The translations under genes were made by a program, and so were the position numbers. A stretch of DNA of 64,000 bases. It comes from Methanosarcina sp. UBA289 (GTDB lineage: Archaea; Halobacteriota; Methanosarcinia; Methanosarcinales; Methanosarcinaceae). Where the stretch lies: assembly GCA_002496565.1 (NCBI GenBank), contig DAKJ01000009.1, positions 124,001 to 188,000 on the forward strand, read 5' to 3'. The notes beneath the pieces are model-generated. The model saw only the letters and a program-made list of their open reading frames with translations, did no database searches and was not told where the DNA came from. Below, piece after piece: positions 18,073 to 26,734 of the stretch. Position 1 is the first letter of the stretch. The number at the start of each line of letters is the position of its first letter.

Positions 18073-20004
18073 GTGGAAAAAAGTCGAAAGCTTTTAAAAA
18101 AAACGGTTTCTAAACTATTATTTACTATCTGTACATCATTGTTGTTGATATCGCTGTTTTCATTTACTGCGTTAGCTGGAGATGTAGATTTAAACCAGGA
18201 GGCAAATTCTGATAAAATATCAGCAAGTTTGTCTTCAAAAATTACTAAAATTCCAGAGACTGAGCAAATTCCTGTAATTATAATGTTATCAGATCAGAAT
18301 ATCGCATTTAAGACTGCTGCTGGGAAATCTCAAATTGAGAATAATCAGAAAGATCTGATAAAATATCTCGAGAGTGAGAAATCAAAAAACCATGTACAAA
18401 AAATAAAATCTATTAAGATTATTAACGCTGTTGCAGCTAGGGTAACACCGGGAGTTTTAGCTTCTCTTGCCGGGAGACCCGACGTTCGGAAGATTGAACT
18501 TGATGAAGTTGTTTCTATAGTAGAACATGCCGAGACATCCTCCGAAAAAATAGAGGCAGCGACTACCCAGCAGATAAAGGCATCTACAAATGCGTGGGGA
18601 GTAGACAAAATCGAAGCACCTGCAGTCTGGCAGCGGGGTATAACTGGAGAAGGGATAACCGTTGCTGTTATAGATACGGGAATTGACGCAACACATCCTG
18701 ACCTTAACGACCTTGACGACAATCCCAATACAAACGATCCGAAAGTTGTAGGCTGGGTTGACTACGTAAACTCGAGGTCGTCTCCATATGATGATAATGG
18801 GCATGGTACTCATGTATCCGGGACCATTTCAGGAACCGGTGCTAACGGTGTGCAAACCGGAGTTGCACCAGGTACAAAGCTGATTGAAGCAAAAGTATTC
18901 GATGGATACGGTTCTGGATATTTATCTGATTGTATTCTTGGCTTTGAGTGGGCAGTTGCTAATAATGCCCGTATTATAAGTTTTAGCGGTGGATCATCAG
19001 CACATAGTTCGGCGTTTACGACTACAATAAACAATGTTGTTACAGCAGGTATAGTTCCTATCATAGCGGCTGGTAATAACGGCGAGTATGGATCTGGCTC
19101 AATCACGTGCCCCGGTGATGAACTTAATTCGTGTACTGTTGGTGCAACAGATTCTTCCGATGTAATAGCATATTTCAGCGGTCGGGGTCCTGTTACTCTT
19201 GATGGGCAGACATACATTAAACCCGATGTATCTGCGCCCGGAGTAGATGTCACTTCAACACTTCCAGGTGGCGGATATGCAGACTGGTCCGGAACTTCCA
19301 TGGCAACACCGCATGTTTCCGGCGCTGCAGCATTAATTCTGGAAAAGAGCCCGACTATGAAGCCTTCTGCGGTAAAGCAGAAATTAGAAAGTACAGCAGT
19401 AGATCTTGGATCGGCAAGAAAGGATAATGATTATGGTTCAGGCCGGATCGATGCATATGATGCAGTATTCGGCGGAGTACCTGTTGCAAACTTTTCTGCA
19501 AAACCTACCGAAGGGAAAGCACCATTAACGGTTGCCTTTACTGACAAAAGTACAGGAAACCCCACGTCATGGAAATGGAGTTTTGGAGACGGGACATCTT
19601 CAACCCAGCAGAATCCAACGCATAAGTATTCTAAAGTAGGGAGATATACTGTTAAACTTACAGTAACAAATGGTGGAGGCAGTAACACATCAACAAAAAC
19701 AAATTATATAAAAGCGGTAACAAAGCCGGTTGCTGCATTTTCTGCGACACCCACCTCAGGAAAAGCGCCATTAACGGTTGCCTTTACTGACAAAAGTACA
19801 GGAATACCAACTAAATGGAAATGGACTTTTGGAGACGGAGCATCTTCAACAGAACAGAATCCAAAACATCAGTATTTACAGGAAGGAAAATATAAGGTTG
19901 CACTTACAGTAATCAATGTGGCAGGCAACAATACGACAACAAAAGCAAATTACATAAATGTGACAACAAATACCAGGCCAGGTATATACTCTCAAAACAA
20001 ATAA
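18073..20004 (+). CDS. Exported subtilisin-family serine protease with two PKD domains
   Basis: The start is GTG 18073 with GGAG about 9 bases upstream. A signal peptide (LLFTICTSLLLISLFSFTALAG) is followed by an I9-like propeptide (about residues 60-150), then the S8 catalytic domain: D201 in AVIDTG, H244 in NGHGTH, oxyanion N335 in AAGNN and S409 in SGTSMATPHVSG. Two PKD domains close the protein, very similar to those of the upstream propeller protein. All catalytic residues are present, so it should be active outside the cell, possibly in S-layer turnover or peptide scavenging. The end TNTRPGIYSQNK carries no obvious anchor. Confidence 0.93.
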   Translation: MEKSRKLLKKTVSKLLFTICTSLLLISLFSFTALAGDVDLNQEANSDKISASLSSKITKIPETEQIPVIIMLSDQNIAFKTAAGKSQIENNQKDLIKYLESEKSKNHVQKIKSIKIINAVAARVTPGVLASLAGRPDVRKIELDEVVSIVEHAETSSEKIEAATTQQIKASTNAWGVDKIEAPAVWQRGITGEGITVAVIDTGIDATHPDLNDLDDNPNTNDPKVVGWVDYVNSRSSPYDDNGHGTHVSGTISGTGANGVQTGVAPGTKLIEAKVFDGYGSGYLSDCILGFEWAVANNARIISFSGGSSAHSSAFTTTINNVVTAGIVPIIAAGNNGEYGSGSITCPGDELNSCTVGATDSSDVIAYFSGRGPVTLDGQTYIKPDVSAPGVDVTSTLPGGGYADWSGTSMATPHVSGAAALILEKSPTMKPSAVKQKLESTAVDLGSARKDNDYGSGRIDAYDAVFGGVPVANFSAKPTEGKAPLTVAFTDKSTGNPTSWKWSFGDGTSSTQQNPTHKYSKVGRYTVKLTVTNGGGSNTSTKTNYIKAVTKPVAAFSATPTSGKAPLTVAFTDKSTGIPTKWKWTFGDGASSTEQNPKHQYLQEGKYKVALTVINVAGNNTTTKANYINVTTNTRPGIYSQNK

Positions 20005-20064
20005 GTCCTAAATCGAAAAATGATAAAAATATCAAGGCTAAAGGGTAGTGGGGGAATTATTTAT

Positions 20065-20109
20065 CAAATCTGACAAAAAGGTCACCTTTACCTTGTTTGA
20101 CCAGATTTG
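20065..20109. terminator. Imperfect hairpin between the convergent subtilisin and herA genes
   Basis: CAAATCTG and CAGATTTG, extended inward by ACAAAAAGGT/ACCTTGTTT with small bulges, form a long stem. It lies 61 bases after the subtilisin stop and before the herA stop, so it can act for both strands. Confidence 0.5.
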
Positions 20110-20230
20110 AGAGTTGACATTTTCTTTGTGATTTAGAGTGACTGATCTTATTATCTTATTTCTAGTTGTCCGAGAGTTATTTAATCGGAAAATCAGGCAC
20201 ATTCCCCACCCTATTGGAAACTGGTGAAAC

Positions 20231-22504
20231 TCACCTATGCCGGACTACACAATTTGAAAGCCCAATTATTTCCACGATATCACTATTATCCGGAGAATGA
20301 ATAATCATCTGTCCTTTCTTAAGATATGGAATTCTCCTCTCGTATTCTTTCGGGACTTTTAGAGAGGTGATAGCTGTATCGTTGTTGAGGTTAAGGATCA
20401 GTTTCGTATTTATTTGCTTGAAAACCGTATCATCGATATCCTGGGGGTCCTGGGTGATCAGGAAAAGACCAAGTCCTTCTTTTCGACCCTGGCGGGCTGC
20501 GTCTGCAAAACGAGAAATAATAAGACGAGAATGTTCCCCGTTTGCCTTCGAGAGGTATCGATGGGCTTCATCCAGGGCAAGGATAATAGGAGTTTCTTTA
20601 ATAGCTTTTTCTCCTGTGGTACTTAATTTGTTGTCTACAATCAAGCTCATTATTGTGAGTACTATGAGGTCGCGGATTCTGGGAGCGCTTATGTATTCGG
20701 TCGGGAAAACTGAAACCTGTCCTGGCTTGAAGATCTTATCCAGAAGGTCAGTAATTGAGGTCGCATCCCGGTCGAAAACCTTCGAGAAGAAGGGATTTCT
20801 CACTCTCCTTACAATTCCGTCATATGAGGATTCATGAAGCTTTCCACTGTCAACGTAGTAGGAACGAGTACCTTCATTGTCAATATGATTGATAAAATTC
20901 TGGTAAGTATGAAGCACGCTTGATTTGAAGAAATCTCCAAGAAGTACTTCAAGCCCTATGTACTGGAGTTCGGACATTCCGGCTGCTGCAATAAGCCAGG
21001 AATTGTGTTCTACAAGCGAAAAGGGAATTGTAAACTCAATCTGCTCGGCTCTGGACTTATCCCCGGGATATTTCTGCCCGTCAACTTTCGCCACGAAAGC
21101 CTTTGTAGAGAGAACCCGACCATAAGTTACATTTTCGGATTCGAAACGGAATTTGTCGTTCTCAGTCAGGGTCTCGTTGTCCTCGAAAAGCTGGGAATAT
21201 TCATCCTGAGGGTCCATGATTACCAAACAGGGATTTTTCCGGGCCTTATCAGGAGAACTCCGCAGCCTGTATCTGTTGTTTTCATTCAGGAACTGACGGA
21301 GGATATTCTTTGAGAGAAAAGTTTTTCCTGTCCCTGTGCTCCCGCAAATAAGTATATGCCTGAAAATAAGAGGGTCACCCATTGAATAGTCGTTTCTGAG
21401 ATAGTATGCAACCGTTTCAGGCTCGGAATTAGTTTTTAAAAGTTCGCCGCCTACGCTCAGGTGACCGAGAAAAATTCCTTCTTCAGGAATATTGAGCCCT
21501 GTCTGGACTTCAAGCCTGTCAGTAACAGGCAGGATAGGAGTATTAGGGTGGGGAATCCGGTCTGCCATACGCCGAGTGAGTTTGCCTTCGGTCTTCCGGT
21601 AAAGAATACAGAGCGGATCAAGACAGGCAAGGAACTTGTAATCATCTTCATTTACAGGGTTTCCAAGAGCACTGAGCATACGCCTGGAGTGAATCTCAGT
21701 TGCGTCGTCTACCACAAACTCCTGCCTGTACTGAAGTTTTCCCACCCTGGCAAAGAGTTTTTCTCCATTTTCATAAGGCACGACTACATATGTGCCTAGC
21801 CTTATCTCATCCCGACGGGCTGATGTAATATAGCCTGTGATTACAGCTCCTGAGGGAGTCAATTCAAGGGGCTCTATGCCTGTAGTAACAATCCCGAAAG
21901 CCTCTGAAACTGGAGAAGCCTTCAGGATGTTATCGCTATAACTGGCAAAGCTTTCAAAGGGGAAAGCTTCCTGTACGGAACGCCCAAGAACTTCAGATTC
22001 AAGAGAGAGATCTGATAAAGGCGGAGAAGAAGTCTTAGACACAGAAGAAGTCTTAGATAGAGAAGCAGTCTTAGATAGAGGAGCAGATTCAAGAATTGCT
22101 TCAGCAGGAACTGAAAAAAGATCGGATTCAATATCAGATTCAATACCGAATCCAATATCGGGTTTAATATCTGATTTAATATTGGATTCAATATCTGATA
22201 TAATGTCAGATTCGGTTGGGATAAAATCCGGTACCTCCTCTGGACAATCTTTCCTGAGAGTATCGGACAATGGAGCTTGCAGTGTTTTATCGTTATCAGG
22301 TGTGAATATCGGAGTAACCAGGTTGGAAGCTCCTTCAAGGTCAAGAGATTTCACGAGCTCGCCCTTATCGCTGCCTTCGGCACTTATCTCGTCAGGGCTT
22401 TCCTTTGAACTTGGAGTTTCTTCCGTTCCTGAATCCACAGGAACTGGATTCTGTTTCGGTTTGTAAGAGTTAAAAGTAAAAATATCGACATCTTCATATT
22501 TCAT
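20231..22504 (-). CDS. herA: HerA-type hexameric DNA translocase with low-complexity N-terminal extension
   Basis: HerA works with NurA in DNA end resection. The C-terminal 500 residues contain a HAS-barrel region (SGAVITGYITSARRDEIRLG), a Walker A in ILICGSTGTGKTFLSKNIL, a Walker B (TPIILALDEAHRYL) and an arginine-rich SRFADAARQGRKEGLGLFLITQDP segment. The first 200 residues are odd: acidic, Ser/Thr/Pro-rich, with SLSKTSS and alternating SDIES/SDIKPDI repeats, unlike compact thermophile HerA. The start overlaps the end of nurA by 11 bases, so the two are coupled. Mre11/Rad50 genes, often neighbours, are absent from the window. Confidence 0.88.
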   Translation of the reverse strand: MKYEDVDIFTFNSYKPKQNPVPVDSGTEETPSSKESPDEISAEGSDKGELVKSLDLEGASNLVTPIFTPDNDKTLQAPLSDTLRKDCPEEVPDFIPTESDIISDIESNIKSDIKPDIGFGIESDIESDLFSVPAEAILESAPLSKTASLSKTSSVSKTSSPPLSDLSLESEVLGRSVQEAFPFESFASYSDNILKASPVSEAFGIVTTGIEPLELTPSGAVITGYITSARRDEIRLGTYVVVPYENGEKLFARVGKLQYRQEFVVDDATEIHSRRMLSALGNPVNEDDYKFLACLDPLCILYRKTEGKLTRRMADRIPHPNTPILPVTDRLEVQTGLNIPEEGIFLGHLSVGGELLKTNSEPETVAYYLRNDYSMGDPLIFRHILICGSTGTGKTFLSKNILRQFLNENNRYRLRSSPDKARKNPCLVIMDPQDEYSQLFEDNETLTENDKFRFESENVTYGRVLSTKAFVAKVDGQKYPGDKSRAEQIEFTIPFSLVEHNSWLIAAAGMSELQYIGLEVLLGDFFKSSVLHTYQNFINHIDNEGTRSYYVDSGKLHESSYDGIVRRVRNPFFSKVFDRDATSITDLLDKIFKPGQVSVFPTEYISAPRIRDLIVLTIMSLIVDNKLSTTGEKAIKETPIILALDEAHRYLSKANGEHSRLIISRFADAARQGRKEGLGLFLITQDPQDIDDTVFKQINTKLILNLNNDTAITSLKVPKEYERRIPYLKKGQMIIHSPDNSDIVEIIGLSNCVVRHR

Positions 22505-23828
22505 TTATCTTACCCCACCGAGTGTCATTATAAGTGGTATCGGGATTCATGTTTTCAAAGAATTTATCGATCTCTTGCCTCTCCACCTTGCGGATTTTTG
22601 CCAGATGGTCTGCCTTTGTGAGGGTAAGAGGAAAACCATACAAAGAAAGGTCAAAGAGCACTTTTTTGGTAATTTGCATGCGGAGGAAATCGTCCTTAAC
22701 AAGCCCATATGGGGCTTCTACCTTGAAGACAATATCTTTAGAGGGTGCATAAAGCATGAAAAAACAAAGAGCATAATCCTCAGACGGGAAATTGTGCCTG
22801 AGTTCCTGCTGGAGCGGATCTGCGGCTGCAAGGGGTGAAGTCCCGTCAAGCAACTTTTCATAAAACCTCTTGGGCTGCAAAAACCAGTTGGTGTAAGTAA
22901 TGTAAGCATTCTTGGAACCATTGTGCTTGCCATTCTTCCTGTTATTTCTCGAGTTCCTCCCCTCATGTCCTGAGGCATTATCAACTTTTTCTAAGGATAG
23001 AAGATTCTTGAAAAACTGGGAGTCAAGCATCCAGGGAAGGTCGAAAGCGTTCCCTTTTTTCCGGATGCTGTCCATAATCTGCACGTCAGTAGGATTTTTT
23101 ACAAACCCGATCACAGGCTGCCGATTTTTAAGGAAATGATCCATGATATCAATGTAATTCTGGAGGATTTTTCGGGCGTCGGTGTTCTGCCGAACCCTTA
23201 CTTCCTCATCGTCCAGCACCATCCAGTACATTAGCTGTTTTGGATAAATCGGCCCGTCCATTATGAAAAAGCTCTCAGGTTCGAGCTTGTCTTTCATGAA
23301 AAGAATATGTTCGGATTCTGCCAGGTACATGGCAAAACTGTGCACCATATCAGGGGCTTTTCTTTTTAACTCATCAGGTGCGATTGTAACCAGTTTTGCC
23401 CTTCCAAATCCTTCATCAAAGGTTTCCCAGCCTGCTGTAGCCTGTATGGACACCTTCAGAGAAGAAGAATAAGCAGCACATACGATTGTTCGAAATCTTT
23501 GAATATCGAGATCAGTAGGCGTTGCAGCCAACCCACAGTGACAGAAATCTACAAAAAGTCCGCTGTCATAAGTCTTTGGGTTAGTACTTCCGCTGTCACA
23601 AGCATAAGTAAGTGGATACGGATCCTCGCTCTGTGCCATCAGCTCAGTTCTTACAATCCCTCGAAAGAGCCTGTCTATGGCTTTAAGAATGACCTTCCCA
23701 TCTAGCTCCAACTCCTCAAGTAGAGAATAGATATCCGCAGCCGTTTTTACCTCCTCAGATTCAAACGAGCGGTCAATCTTTTTTGCAAGCTCCGAGATCT
23801 TATGCATATGCACAGGCTCAAGGGTCAT
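22494..23828 (-). CDS. nurA: NurA-domain nuclease
   Basis: NurA is the 5'-3' nuclease partner of HerA. The conserved first metal-binding acidic motif is visible in TYACDSGSTNPKTY, and the NurA-type core continues with FFIMDGPIYPKQLMYWM, a second acidic motif, and PVIGFVKNPTDVQIMDSIRKK. The protein has 444 residues, and its C-terminal region (ADHLAKIRKVERQEIDKFFENM) is where HerA contacts are expected. It is the upstream gene of the pair, and its stop codon lies inside herA. Confidence 0.85.
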   Translation of the reverse strand: MTLEPVHMHKISELAKKIDRSFESEEVKTAADIYSLLEELELDGKVILKAIDRLFRGIVRTELMAQSEDPYPLTYACDSGSTNPKTYDSGLFVDFCHCGLAATPTDLDIQRFRTIVCAAYSSSLKVSIQATAGWETFDEGFGRAKLVTIAPDELKRKAPDMVHSFAMYLAESEHILFMKDKLEPESFFIMDGPIYPKQLMYWMVLDDEEVRVRQNTDARKILQNYIDIMDHFLKNRQPVIGFVKNPTDVQIMDSIRKKGNAFDLPWMLDSQFFKNLLSLEKVDNASGHEGRNSRNNRKNGKHNGSKNAYITYTNWFLQPKRFYEKLLDGTSPLAAADPLQQELRHNFPSEDYALCFFMLYAPSKDIVFKVEAPYGLVKDDFLRMQITKKVLFDLSLYGFPLTLTKADHLAKIRKVERQEIDKFFENMNPDTTYNDTRWGKINEI

Positions 23829-24022
23829 GGATAAAAGATACTTTGAGGAGTTTATATATTTGTTGAGTGGAAAGCGGATATAAAGGAACTAAGCAAAGAT
23901 TTGAACTTCCTTAAACCTAATGTTCTGAAGTGAACTAAAAATGGGGTTTTAATAAAGATTGCAGGAACATAAATATCTGTGACTCTGATAAGCCCATAGA
24001 ACTGATGACTATCGTCCTTTCC

Positions 24023-24385
24023 TCAACTAAGCCTTACCGGGTTTGAAGGAATTTCATCCTTTTCGACCACAACCGCCGTGCCATATGCAAGCAATTCAGT
24101 CATTGTCTGGCCAATCTCTGAAGAATCGAACTCGACACTTACTACTGCATTGGCCCCAAGAGCCTCTGCATGTTCTTTTAATCTGTCAAGTGCCTGTTCG
24201 CGGGACTGATTCAGGAGTTCGGTGTACTCGTGGATCTCCCCACCGACAATTGACCTGAGGCCAGCGGTTATGTTTCGTCCTAGCCCACGGCTCCTCACAA
24301 TCAATCCCCACGTAAACCCGATGGTTTTTATGATTTTATAACCTGGTAAGTACGGTGTACTGACAATAATAATATCTTTTGTCAT
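24023..24385 (-). CDS. YbjQ/UPF0145 family protein
   Basis: A 120-residue protein with the family pattern: IIIVSTPYLPGYKIIKTIGFTWGLIVRSRGLGRNI, GGEIHEYTELLNQSREQALDRL, and LGANAVVSVEFDSSEIG. Homologues form pentamers annotated as a putative heavy-metal-binding domain; the function is not established. It is monocistronic and divergent from the Mrr-type nuclease locus. Confidence 0.85.
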   Translation of the reverse strand: MTKDIIIVSTPYLPGYKIIKTIGFTWGLIVRSRGLGRNITAGLRSIVGGEIHEYTELLNQSREQALDRLKEHAEALGANAVVSVEFDSSEIGQTMTELLAYGTAVVVEKDEIPSNPVRLS

Positions 24386-24502
24386 GGCATCCCAGCATAT
24401 TGATCAAATTAGCACTTTATAAATGTTAATTCTACTTCTTTAACTAATATGATTGAGAACATACATATTAATATTGGTATGTTGGGTACAAGAGTCCACA
24501 TA

Positions 24503-24528
24503 AAATATTATCAAAACAGATAATATTT
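24503..24528. repeat. Perfect 10-bp inverted repeat
   Basis: AAATATTATC and GATAATATTT flank a 6-base AAAACA loop. It lies about 120 bases upstream of the UPF0145 gene on the other strand and is either an operator or a hairpin. Confidence 0.6.
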
Positions 24529-24684
24529 GCTCCGACAATTACAATCCTAGTATCCTTCCAGCATATTTTGTCGTTTATCAGGTCGATCTGCTTTCTCAAT
24601 TATTCAATTCTTACTTGCTACAAAACAATTGAGTTAAGTATTGAGAACAGTTATTTCAAACGACAGTATATTTATATTAAGATA

Positions 24685-24835
24685 TTCTTTTAATTAGCAA
24701 ACGGCTCTCAAAACTTAAACTGTCTTTTGCTAGAGAGGTATTTGTGGATTACACCATACAAATGTCATATTAAGTAAAGGAATATCTTGGCCGAAATTCA
24801 CATAAAGTTTGAGATTTTCTGAAAACAGAAAATCG
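24685..24835 (+). repeat. Duplicated leader segment, copy A
   Basis: It starts TTCTTTTAATTAG, includes TTACACCATACAAATGTCATA and ends GAAAACAGAAAATCG. It aligns over its whole length, with gaps and substitutions, to 25761-25924. It lies upstream of the Mrr-type gene. Confidence 0.65.
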
Positions 24836-25001
24836 CCCCGAGATTTAGAGCCTATCCTAAAAGTCGGTATCTACTGTAACCCTTACAGTATGCAAGATGA
24901 AAGATCATAATAGATACTCTGAGATCATAGTCAGATTGTGACTTTTCAACATATATTATGGACTTGTCGATAGACTCTCAAAAACAGAGGGAAGTACATT
25001 G

Positions 25002-25649
25002 ATGAAAACGGGAAAGAGAGGAAAACAAAGAAAACAAAGTCGATCTGGTAATGGACTACTTAATATTATGTTAAATCTTTTCGTAAAATCAATGAGACTA
25101 CTATTTAGTTTTTCAATTTACTTACTGAAACTAATGTGGCAATTGCTTAGATTCCCGATGTATCTACTGTACATGTTTACAAAACGACTTGTTAAACCTA
25201 TATGGCTACTGCTTAGTTTTCCAATTCGCTTACTGTATAGGTTTATAAAACGACTGCTTAAGAAAAATCCATCAAACTCAGCACTAAGCACATTAGCAGA
25301 AATCGACGAAATGGATGGATACAGATTTGAAGAATTTGTGAAGTACGTTTATGAACAGTTAGGATATTCAGTCTGTCAAACTCCACGATCAGGGGATCAG
25401 GGTGCAGATCTGATCCTAACATCAAAAAAAAGAAGAACCGCTGTTCAGGTAAAAAGATACACGGGGAAAGTCTCAAACAGTGCAGTACAGGAAGTCGTAG
25501 CTGCAAAAGGTTTTTACAAATGCACTGAGGGTATAGTAGTTACAAATAGTTATTTTACCGATTCCGCCAAACAATTAGCTAAAGCGAACTTTATTGATTT
25601 AGTTGATAGAAATGAACTTGAAAAGATGATCAATACTATTCTGAATTAA
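25002..25649 (+). CDS. Mrr-type restriction-endonuclease-fold protein with membrane-associated N-terminus
   Basis: The C-terminal half (about residues 100-215) is an Mrr_cat domain: MDGYRFEEFVKYVYEQLGYSV, then SGDQGADLI with the catalytic Asp and AVQVKRY with the QxK motif, then VVAAKGFYKCTEGIVVTNSYF. The first 90 residues are highly basic and hydrophobic, with an internal duplication (LLRFPMYLLYMFTKRL versus LLSFPIRLLYRFIKRL). They probably dip into or lie along the membrane. ATG 25002 follows a TTG at 24999 in the same frame. No methylase gene is near, so this is either a solitary type IV-like enzyme or a nuclease with a cellular role. It is flanked by two copies of a diverged leader repeat. 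Confidence 0.82.
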   Translation: MKTGKRGKQRKQSRSGNGLLNIMLNLFVKSMRLLFSFSIYLLKLMWQLLRFPMYLLYMFTKRLVKPIWLLLSFPIRLLYRFIKRLLKKNPSNSALSTLAEIDEMDGYRFEEFVKYVYEQLGYSVCQTPRSGDQGADLILTSKKRRTAVQVKRYTGKVSNSAVQEVVAAKGFYKCTEGIVVTNSYFTDSAKQLAKANFIDLVDRNELEKMINTILN

Positions 25650-26035
25650 GAATACTCCAAAATAAGAGATTCCTTATTGGATATTTATTGTCATACTTTT
25701 ATCAATTATTCATAAGATCATATTGATTATCGTCATTTTAAGTGATAATTTATATAATTGTTCTTTTAATTAGTAACTTACTCGAATATTTGAAATTTCT
25801 ATCACTATAAAAGGCACGTGTGTTACACTATGTAAATGTCATACTAAACAAAGATAAATCCTAAAAGATAAACTTTGTCCAAAGTTTAGATGAAGTCAGA
25901 GAATTTCATGAAAACAGAAAATCGTAGAGCGTTTCAATATTTATTACGCTTCCAAATAGTACTATATTCAATACTAATAAAGTATGTGATTACAGAGCCA
26001 AAGATTTCGTGGAGTTGGACTAAATGAGCATAGTA
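25650..26035. other. Spacer carrying leader copy B
   Basis: AT-rich sequence with the repeat at 25761-25924. A GGAG at 26012-26015 stands before an ATG at 26025. No other gene is seen. Confidence 0.4.
25761..25924 (+). repeat. Duplicated leader segment, copy B
   Basis: This is the second copy of the segment at 24685-24835: it shares TTCTTTTAATTAG, TTACACTATGTAAATGTCATA and GAAAACAGAAAATCG in the same order and spacing. It precedes the small membrane ORF near 26036, so each copy heads a gene. Confidence 0.65.
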
Positions 26036-26167
26036 TGGCTAAGAAAGAGAATAGATGCGCTCAAAAAAGCAATAAATCCATTCACGGTTATATTTTGGAT
26101 ATTTGCGTCTGTGACTGTAGCCCTGGTATTGTTAGTGTTGAAACGAAAGAAATGCAATGAAAAATAA
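26036..26167 (+). CDS. Small basic membrane protein (about 43 aa)
   Basis: The open frame to TAA at 26165-26167 encodes a basic helix (RKRIDALKKAINP), one transmembrane segment (FTVIFWIFASVTVALVLLVL) and a basic tail KRKKCNEK. ATG 26036 is in frame by my count. An ATG at 26025 has a better placed GGAG but appears one base out of frame, so the N-terminus is uncertain. No family is recognised. It follows leader copy B just as the Mrr-type gene follows copy A. Confidence 0.45.
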   Translation, partial: WLRKRIDALKKAINPFTVIFWIFASVTVALVLLVLKRKKCNEK

Positions 26168-26257
26168 TTATATTAATCTTTTTTATCCTAAAAAATTATG
26201 TCCTGAAGCTGCCTGGCTGGGCCTAGCCTGGCGTAGGATAAATTAAGTCATGAATGT

Positions 26258-26635
26258 TTAATCCAGCTTACTTGATCTACTAATTCTTAATTCGTCTCTG
26301 ATCTCTGACAGTTTACCTCGAGCAGAATTATATTCACTTCTTAGATTTTCGATATCTGCTGGTATAGTTTTCATCCTTGTCTCTACCAGTTCTCTCATCT
26401 GCTCGTTTTCGATCTCATCCGATAATTTGCAGCTTAAATCTTCTTTAATTACTCCAACTTCTTCAATAAATTCATTAAATATATCGATTGAATCTGTCAT
26501 TTTCAATTCTCTAGCCACGGCTTCCAGACTCTCTAATTCGTCTATCAGAGCATCTGCACTCCTATCCAAATCGTTCATTTTCTGTTCTAGCTTAGTTAAT
26601 CTGGACATTATATCCTGTTTAGCTAATTCAGACAA
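26258..26635 (-). CDS. Small coiled-coil protein, TTG start
   Basis: A 125-residue acidic protein that is almost entirely heptad-like helix (SRLTKLEQKMNDLDRSADAL, ENLRSEYNSARGKLSEIRDEL). The start is TTG 26635 with a GGGGGGAAG ribosome binding site, and there is no better start. There are no cysteines in metal-binding arrangement and no membrane segment. I recognise no family, and the role is unknown. It lies tail-to-tail with the small membrane ORF. Confidence 0.6.
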   Translation of the reverse strand: MSELAKQDIMSRLTKLEQKMNDLDRSADALIDELESLEAVARELKMTDSIDIFNEFIEEVGVIKEDLSCKLSDEIENEQMRELVETRMKTIPADIENLRSEYNSARGKLSEIRDELRISRSSKLD

Positions 26636-26734
26636 TATACTTCCCCCCTTAAATGCTACAACGAGATGATATTTATTATAGTAACAGTAAGATTTTAAAG
26701 TCCCTCTATAGTTGTTAAGAACTAAAGTCCCTGT

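Larger units (their letters stand above)
24386..25001. other. Divergent intergenic region with an inverted repeat and duplicated leader copy A
   Basis: No ORF is supported in these 616 bases. Features are a perfect 10-bp inverted repeat at 24503-24528 and a segment at 24685-24835 that recurs downstream of the nuclease gene. Confidence 0.5.

Noticed and set aside
24685..25924. Insertion-sequence ends flanking the Mrr-type gene
   Set aside because: The two similar segments are direct, diverged, and lack terminal inverted repeats, target duplications or a transposase.
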